Position numbers and translations under genes: made by a program. A model generated the notes under the pieces. That model was not told the origin of the DNA and made no database searches. It was given only the letters and a program-made list of their open reading frames with translations. Positions 57,111-64,000 of a DNA stretch of 64,000 nucleotides are shown piece after piece (position 1 is the stretch's first letter; every line of letters starts with the position of its first letter). This stretch comes from Humulus lupulus (Eukaryota; Streptophyta; Magnoliopsida; Rosales; Cannabaceae). The stretch lies in contig NC_084795.1 of NCBI RefSeq assembly GCF_963169125.1, positions 188,578,214-188,642,213 of the forward strand. Direction: 5' to 3'.

Positions 57111-57661
57111 ATTTTCTGGGCTTAGCGGGATATTATAGATGATTTTTTGAAGGGTTCTCCAAAATAGCTACACCTTTAACAAATTTGACAAGCAACAAAA
57201 ATTCACATGGATGGAGAAATGTGAAGAAAGCTTTCAAACTTTAAAAGACAAGCTCATATCAGCTCTAATTCTATGCGTCCCTAATGATAAAGGCAAGTTT
57301 TTAGTATATTGCGATGTGTCAAAGTAATTTCTTGGATGAATTTTGATGAAAGACGGGAAAGTAGTCGCATATGCCTCGAGATAGCTAAAGGAGTACGAGC
57401 AGCGATACTCGACGGATGACTTAGAATTAGCAACTGTGGTCTCTACTCGAAAGATTTGGAGGCACTATCTGTACAGAGAGAAGTGCGAAATCTATACGGA
57501 CTTTAAGAGTTTAAAGTACTTCTTTATGCAAAAGGAGCCCAATATGAGGCAACATAGGTGGCTGGAACTGCTAAAGGACTATGATTGTGAGATTTTGTAT
57601 CATCTGGTAAAGGCTAATGTTGTGGCAGACGCACTTTGTAGACGGAGTTACAGAAGCATAT
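57111..57661 (+). pseudogene. RNase H of the Tekay-like element, truncated
   Basis: Several stops in the first half, then an open stretch 57436-57661 (IYTDFKSLKYF, usually TDHKSLKY; VADALCRRS). It is cut by the LTR of Athila-B at 57662. The integrase is not in the window. Confidence 0.83.
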
Positions 57662-59254
57662 TGATAAGTTCATTGTTCTACATATATTTTGCAAGTTCTT
57701 TCGTATTTGGATGATGCTAATTTTGTGTTTTAAGAGATTTTAGCTTCATTTTGTAAGTTTTTTATATTTAAACTAAGTTGTAGTTTTTGTTGATAACACT
57801 GATATATTTGATGAAATTTTGGTTTAAGAATTTTATAGGCTACAAAAAAAGGACTTGCAAGATGAAGTTGAGATGTAATTCTAATGTGTTTTGAAGTCTC
57901 TAAGCATATATGGTGATGTTGCGGTGAATGAAGCTTGAGTAGCAGCTTACAAAATCAAGTGAAGTGAAATTTGGAGTGTTGGTTGTGGCTCAAAGAAGTG
58001 GTGGCCGCAACCTAATTACAATGAATTAGGATTTTGGAAACAACAGGTTTTGGCTGTGGCGAGTACTTCTTCAGGTAGCGACCTAAATTCAAATTTTTAA
58101 GGGAATGCATGCACTGGCCGCAGCCACTACTTTTCCAGGCCGTGGCTCAAGGTGAATTTTCTCAAGCATCAGGCACTCAGGCAATGGCCACCACTTTTCC
58201 AGGCCATGATCAGTGATCGCAATTTCAGATTTTTATGTTATTTTTAATTAGATTTTTAAGAGAATTGTAAAAGGTTTGAGGGCTAATTTTTTCAATTGTT
58301 TTGAATTGCGAATTTTGGGAGATTAGAACAGAGGAGAGGAGAGGACAACAATCTTTCCTACATTAAAACTAGTTTTTTTTCTTCTTCTCTTTAAACTTTT
58401 TAATTTCAATTATGATTATGTTATTGGTTATGTTTGTGATTATGGAGTAATCTTCTTTTAGGTTAAGGGTTATTTCGAAACCCAAGACATGAATTCTTGA
58501 TTTTCAATAATGAATGTTATTTTCTTGAATTCTCCAATATTAAATTACTTATATTATTATATGATTAATGTTATGAATTATGTGATATCTTGTTAGGTGG
58601 CAAACTAATTAGGATGTTTCATTATTCTACTATCATCTTAGAATTACTATTCACCTAATAGTTTAGGGTTCTAAGTGCATGTGATAATTTGCAATTGATA
58701 GTATTGTCATAGGTATTATTGATTGTGATGAAGTTTAGAACCTAGGTTAAACGAATTATATGCTAAATTGATTTGTTGCTTAGATTAACCTATCTCCATG
58801 GAAATTAATGTTATTCCTAGGTTCAATAGATTGCATATTTCAAGGATTTATTGCTTGGTATAAATATTTAATTAATGAGCGCTTCGCCTTTATTAATTGT
58901 AATTGGGAGATTAGGATGATTGACTGCTTTAGCGTTATCTACGAAGTTAATAATATATTTGGGAAATCAGAATAATGTTACTATTGTTGGTCTTGAATGA
59001 TTGAGGAGGGTGGATAATGATTCTTAAATGTTTCTTTAAATCTTAATATCAACTCATTATTGCTTTTATGTTTATGTTATTTAAATTTCAACTTGAGAAA
59101 AAAAATCCCTTCTTTAGTTTTTTTTGTTAATTCTTGAATAATAATTTAAACGTAGTCCTTGTGGGTTCGACTCATATTTACCATTATACTGATATAATTG
59201 GTGATACTGAAAATAAAATATTTAGTAAATTTGGTACGACATACGGCACACATC
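57662..59254 (+). repeat. 5' LTR of Athila-B (about 1.59 kb)
   Basis: It begins TGATAAGTTC, like Athila-A's TGATAACTTC, and ends CACATCA shortly before the PBS. It contains GGCCGCAACC- and GGCCGTGGC-type GC-rich words at 57990-58215, as in the other LTRs. The right end could be off by a few bases. Confidence 0.83.
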
Positions 59255-59261
59255 AAATTTT

Positions 59262-59279
59262 TGGCACCGTTGTCGGGGA
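59262..59279 (+). other. Primer binding site of Athila-B
   Basis: TGGCACCGTTGTCGGGGA, differing by two C-to-T type changes from the usual Athila site TGGCGCCGTTGCCGGGGA. Confidence 0.85.
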
Positions 59280-59557
59280 CTATTGTTATTCATTTTATTA
59301 TTCAAATTTATTTATTTGCAACTAACTAGATTTTACCTTTGAATTGTCAGGTATATGTGTCTGGTGAAGATGATACACAAGATCGACTACAAAAAATCAA
59401 AGATTATCTTGAGGCATCGCCAGCGTCACACTCTTCCAGAACTATCACTAATAATCCACTCTTTCAGCGTCATTATCAACGTGTAGATTCTGTTAAAGAG
59501 CCATAACCGTCTGATAACGAATCTGATTCTAACGACTCATTTTGATCCTATAGAACA

Positions 59558-60700
59558 ATGGCCCAACAAAGGACGTTGAAAGAGTTGGTAGCGCCGGATC
59601 TTGACCAACAATCGCTTTGCATCCAGTATGCACCTTTGGATGTCAAATTTGAGTTGAAGTTGGGCCTCATTCATTTATTTCCCTCTTTCCATGGGTTGGC
59701 GAGTGAGAACCCGAATAAACATTTGAAAGAGTTTCATATTGTCTGTTCAAGTATGAAACCAGTTGTAGTGATTGAAGAACAAATTAAGCTGCAAGCTTTT
59801 CCTTTCTCCCTGAAGGATACAACTAAAGAGTGGTTTGTACTATCTTCCACCCGGCACTGTTGAAACCTGGAATGGTATGAAGACTATGTTCTTGGAATAA
59901 TATTTTCTAGCATCTAAAGTTGGAAACACCAGGTGAGAGATTTGTGGTCTAAGGCAATATACAGGGGAGTCATTGTATGAATATTGGGAGAGATTCAAGC
60001 AGTTCTGTGCTAGTTGCTCTCATCATTAGATAAGTGAACAACTTCTAATCTAGTACTTATGAAGGATTACAATCACTGGATATGAGTATGATCGATGCAG
60101 CCGGTGGGGGTGCACTAGTTGATAAGACTCCTGCTGTAGCCAGAAGCTTGATTTCTAATATGGTTGCCAACTAACAACAGCCTGGCATTTGCCAAGATCC
60201 TAATCCACCACCAAATTCAGTTAATGAGGTGAGCAATTTCAATGAGAACTAGCTTGGTCATCAATTGGCTTAATTAACTACAGTGGTACAACAACTGCTT
60301 TATCCTAACAGGTGCGACCATGTGGAATATGTAAGATTATGGGGCATGCTACTGATACTTGCCCTACTCTATTTGAGGGAGAGACCGGGGGTGTTAATGC
60401 TATAGGAAATTTCCTAGGTCAATTACGCCAGATGTACTATAACCCTTTTCCACAAACTTATAATCCTAGCTGGGGTTATCATCCAAATCTTCGCTATGGG
60501 AATCACCAACAAGCTGCTCCTTAATCTACACCTGCTAGACCGCCTGGTTTTTCTCTTCAACAATGATCTCAATAGAATTATGCACCTAGACCATCGTAAG
60601 CACCACAAACGGCTCAACCACCGAGTACAAAACCCTCTACTGAAGATTTAATCAATGAAATTGCTACAAATACTCTTCAGTTCCAGTAAACTACCTAAGC
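59558..60700 (+). pseudogene. gag of Athila-B
   Basis: The frame starts MAQQRTLKELVAPDLDQQS and gives a Gag core (FHIVCSSMKP; LQAFPFSLKDTTKEWF) to a stop at 59861. Remnants follow (GESLYEYWERFKQFC). 60312-60524 holds the cysteine motif CGICKIMGHATDTC. Many stops interrupt it. Confidence 0.82.
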
Positions 60701-60713
60701 TTCCATCAAACGT

Positions 60714-61911
60714 TTGGAGAATCAAGTGGGACAACTAGCGACATCATATAACAGGTTAGAAGCTCATCTTTCTAATAAATTGCCTTCACAACCTGAGAGG
60801 AATCCCAAGGAGAATGCTAGTGCGGTAACTTTGAGAATTGGAAAGCAGTATAATCCACCTAGTCCTCCAATACCTATTAATTTATCATCCAAGCCACCAG
60901 TTGATTGCTCGGTTGAAGAAGTTGTGCCTCCAAAGCCAATTAGTCCTAAACAACAAATCACTAAGCCTACTTTTGTCACTCCACCTCCTTTCCCAAGAAA
61001 ACTGAAGAATACTAAAAAGGAAGAGGTTGATAAAGAAATTCTTGACACATTCCGAAAGGTATTCTTGATGCTATTAAACAAGTGCCGCACTATGCTAAGT
61101 TCTTGAAAGAATCGTGCACTGATAAGCGTAAGTTGAGGGGGGTAGTGAAAGGGTTAGTGTGTGGGAGAATGTTTCTGCAGTTCTTCAAAAGAAGCTTTCA
61201 CCAAAGTGTAAGGATCCTGAAACTTTTACTATTCCTTGCACTATTGGTAATAAAAGGATTGAGCGCTATGTGTTGGATTTGGGAGCCTCTATAAATGTCA
61301 TGCCATTCTCCATTTATGCTTCATTTAATCTCTGTCCACTTGAAGAAACATGGGTAATTATTCAACTTGCTGATAGATCGAATGCTTATCCCATAGGTGT
61401 AATAGAAAATGTTTTAGTTCAAGTGAATGAATTGGTGTTTTCGGCAGATTTTTATGTTCTTGATATGGAGGATGAATCCTATCCATGATCCACACTGATT
61501 TTTTTGGGAAGATCGTTCATGAAAACTACAAGAACCAAGATTGATGGGCATGAAGGTACATTGACCATGGAATTTGATGGGGAGACAATTCGATTCAACA
61601 CTTTCGAGGCTATGAGGTATCCAAGTAATGTACATGCTGTTTATTTTTTTGATGTTTTAGATATCCTTTCTCAATGAGTCTTAAATTTGCATAATGAAGA
61701 CTGTTTAGATGTTGCTTTGAGAGAACATCTTATGTTGGATGATGAAGACTATTCTGGTGAAATTATGAATGTCATAGCCACACTCAATAGTTGTTTTGAC
61801 GAGACTTTTAAGAAGGTTTTATTCTTGGACTTACCGATCTCTAATGAGAAATTGCACCATCTATCGCGCAAGCACCCACACTTGATTGAAGCCACTTCCA
61901 GAGCATCTTAA
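60714..61911 (+). pseudogene. Gag C terminus and protease of Athila-B
   Basis: 60714-61106 gives ENQVGQLATSYNRLEAH and a Pro-rich linker. 61159-61488 gives the protease (PCTIGNKRIERYVLDLGASINVM, with the Athila-type DLGAS; VYVLDME-like end), continuing with stops to GEIMNVIATL (61687-61911). Confidence 0.82.
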
Positions 61912-62287
61912 ATATATTTACTTAGGGGAGAATGAGACACTTCCAGTTATAGTTGCAAGAAATTTCAACCAAGTTCGAGAAGAGAAATTGACATGAGTGC
62001 TTCGGTATTACAAAACGACCATTGGGTGGTCTATCGTTGACATTAAGGGAATCAATCGTTCTATGTGCATGCGCTGAATTCTACTTGAAGAAGGGTCTAA
62101 AATAACATGTAAGACACAAAGGAGGTTAAATCCACCTACGATGAAAGTGGTGAAAAATGAGATACTGAAGCTCCTTAGTGTGGGTATTATTTACCATATT
62201 TAAGGTAGTCAATGGGTGAGCCCAGTTCAGGTAGTACCAAAGAAGTTTGGAATTACAGTGGTAAAGAATGAAGACAATGAGTTGGTT
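61912..62287 (+). pseudogene. Start of RT of Athila-B, truncated
   Basis: Scattered matches to the RT N terminus in the Athila-A order (the DIKGI part, VSPVQVVPKKFG, VVKNEDNELV) with numerous stops. The reading stops at about 62287 where Athila-A continues with the GWRICIDY part, which marks an insertion. Confidence 0.72.
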
Positions 62288-62673
62288 GTTGGAAAACCAT
62301 TTAGAGCATGTAGTGAAATTGGCATGGTGGGCCCGTTGTTATTTATGAACAACAGAACAAGAATAATAAAAAAAAAATTCATTAATCATATAAACAATAT
62401 ATATGACCAAGAAAACAATCCAGAAACATTATTATACAATAGTATTAATCATGCAACATATATATATAAATATATAATATATTTATATAGAATAAATAAA
62501 CACAAAAAATCAAGAACATAAACTTTTACCTCTTGAACCCGTGAGCTGAAGTTCAGCAAAAAAATTCAATATGCTCATGAACAATAATAATATGTTGCAA
62601 AATCATAATGTTCATGCCTAGCAATAATAACCCTATTCATGTATGCAAATAAGTTCAGATAATGATGGGGAAT

Positions 62674-63260
62674 TTTGCCCTCGTGAATGGATGACTATAA
62701 AGTCAATCCTAATCAGATGAGTGAATATCACTTTGAGATTCTGCTAATCATGCTGGGGCTTATAGCCCTAATCAAATGAGTAATTAATACTTGAGGTTCT
62801 GATAACCATGTTGGGGCTATGAGTGATTTAACACTTTGAGGTTCTGATAACCATGCTGGGGCGTGTAGCCCTGATCAGATGAGTGACTGATGAGCGAGTC
62901 ACTAACGTGAACCAGATGAGTGAGTCACTAACGTGGGCTCAGCACCCATAGCCCTGTGATGATGCAGTCACCTGGGCCTTCTAGCCCTGGCTCTAAGTGA
63001 CTAGCTATGAGACTAGACAAGCACTTTTAGTTTTCATCGAACTTGAGGTCGGTCTAGCATTAATGCTCATGATGAGTCATTCAATGCTGATGTCGATTGA
63101 ATCTAATCTTTTCGGCTTGCGTTAAACACGCTAAGACCATTCTTGACCCTTAAGCCAATAACATACGACCAGTGCTCAGTACTACTGCCAAACTTGATTA
63201 ATGAGTCACAACTTCACAGTTAATACTGACACCATTGTCGATTCTGACTAATGAGTCAGT
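62674..63260. repeat. Hairpin array in the LTR inserted in Athila-B
   Basis: Units include GTGACT/AGTCAC around an 8-base loop at 62883-62902 and CTGACT/AGTCAG at 63244-63259. Half-decayed units such as TTGATTAATGAGTCAC lie between. Repeats of GAGTGA and GGTTCTGATAACCATG lie at 62740-62880. Confidence 0.7.
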
Positions 63261-63798
63261 GCCATGCACAAGTAAGCAATGCAACCAGGCATATACCATA
63301 TGTGAAATATCCAAATGTAGCGCATTCATCATGGTTACTTAATAATCACTAGCATAATTATGATCATGCACAAACATAACGACTCAAGCTCTGATCAATC
63401 TCATATTCAATATTCATGTCATGCCCTAATCACATGTTTTTGATGCATCACATATTGAGTGCAGTTTTCTTGCCTCTAGTTCGAGGGAGAAATAACAATT
63501 GAACGACCCTAGAGAACGATCGATCCTTTGATCCCTTAGCGGTCACCTAGTCATAACCAAATATGGAATCAATCAATGAAAAATGAGCAATAAAAGGTTC
63601 TTGACCTAAACCTCACTTCTTGAACCCCGAATCGTACCCAAACGGTGACTAGATTCGATCCCGAGCCTTAGGAATTGAAACCCCGAGCCAAAAATCCTCA
63701 AAAGTGCCCAAAACAAGAATCTGGAAAAATAGGGTAGCGCTACCCCCCTAGCACCCCAGCGCCCTTGGCATAGTGAAACACCCCATGGCTAGCGCTGT

Positions 63799-63851
63799 AG
63801 CACCCATGGATGGGTGCTGTAGCGCTACAACCAGGGTTTTCAACCCTGGTT
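63799..63851. repeat. Two adjacent perfect hairpins in the same LTR
   Basis: AGCACCCAT/ATGGGTGCT with a 2-base loop (63799-63818) and AACCAGGGTT/AACCCTGGTT with a 3-base loop (63829-63851), separated by GTAGCGCTAC, itself a palindrome. Confidence 0.88.
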
Positions 63852-64000
63852 TTTCCCTCCTTCGACTCCTCCATTTCCAACCTGAAAAACCAGCTTCCAA
63901 ACTTCATCCAAACCCCAAATGAACCCAAATACCATATACACAAGCCCTAGGCATCATAACCCAAGTAACCCTTTAATTCCCAACAATGTTCTAATCCTCA

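Larger units (their letters stand above)
24258..57661 (+). mobile_element. Tekay-like chromovirus element, decayed and multiply interrupted
   Basis: The order is LTR, initiator-Met-type PBS, leader ORF, gag, zinc knuckle, protease, RT, RNase H. It is interrupted in gag by Tat-2 (28260-55360) and truncated in RNase H by Athila-B at 57662; integrase and 3' LTR are not in view. The PBS and the CCHC motif CFKCGQEGHLKKDC fit the chromovirus/Del-Tekay group. Many stop codons show it is dead. Confidence 0.8.
57662..64000 (+). mobile_element. Second Athila-lineage element (Athila-B), incomplete in window
   Basis: 5' LTR, Asp-tRNA-type PBS, gag, zinc motif, protease and the start of RT are seen. It is inserted in the RNase H of the Tekay-like element and is itself interrupted near 62288 by other LTR sequence. 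It has many stops. The 3' half and the right target site lie outside. Confidence 0.85.
62288..64000 (-). repeat. Tekay-like LTR inserted in Athila-B, cut by the window edge
   Basis: From about 62530 the sequence matches the minus-oriented solo LTRs (GAACCCGTGAGCTGAAGTTCAGC; GTGCAGTTTTCTTGCCT). The bases 62288-62530 begin TGTTGG and do not match that family well, so the exact left border, or a further small insertion there, is unresolved. Confidence 0.68.

Overview
This window is plant nuclear heterochromatin. It consists almost wholly of nested Ty3/gypsy LTR retrotransposons, with one small hAT-like DNA transposon and AT-rich filler. The Tat, Athila and chromovirus/Tekay-like lineages occurring together, the tRNA primer sites and the AT-rich spacers point to an angiosperm, probably a dicot; I cannot name the species. 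I see no convincing host gene, rRNA or tRNA gene, and no bacterial feature.

Layout. (1) 1-13431: a nearly complete Tat-lineage element on the minus strand (Tat-1), with its far LTR cut by the window edge. It carries a long gag-pol, broken only at a 13-base homopolymer, and on the opposite strand an apparently intact gene of six exons that reads through five introns into a 1141-residue protein. (2) 13432-23041: solo LTRs of a Tekay-like family nested in one another, a Tat-type solo LTR, AT-rich repeats, a hAT-like MITE with a perfect 8-bp target duplication, and a 749-bp solo LTR. (3) 23042-24257: unresolved LTR-like sequence. (4) 24258-57661: a decayed Tekay-like element (PBS of initiator-Met type). 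A second Tat element (Tat-2, 28260-55360, TSD GACTA) is inserted in its gag. Tat-2 carries a solo LTR in its protease (31665-37061, TSD AGGAC), itself split by another solo LTR (34289-36737, TSD TTCCC), and an Athila element in its integrase (40091-50042, TSD AAGCC). (5) 57662-64000: a second Athila element (Athila-B), inserted in the Tekay-like pol and in turn interrupted near 62288 by another Tekay-like LTR that runs off the window.

How the parts work together. Each autonomous element encodes Gag, protease, reverse transcriptase, RNase H and integrase, primes minus-strand synthesis at the PBS and plus-strand synthesis at the PPT. Both Tat elements add a module between pol and the 3' LTR. 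It is a gene on the opposite strand with its own TATA box and introns, encoding a conserved N-terminal domain, a basic/low-complexity middle and a C-terminal coiled coil. A PPT-like tract lies on each side of this module in both elements. Because it is antisense to the element's genomic RNA, its introns survive retrotransposition.

Most striking for follow-up are the spliced antisense gene, the arrays of short hairpins with compensating arm changes in the Tekay-like LTRs, the 70-bp repeat array that shares a hairpin-forming 20-mer with gag, and the paired PPTs.
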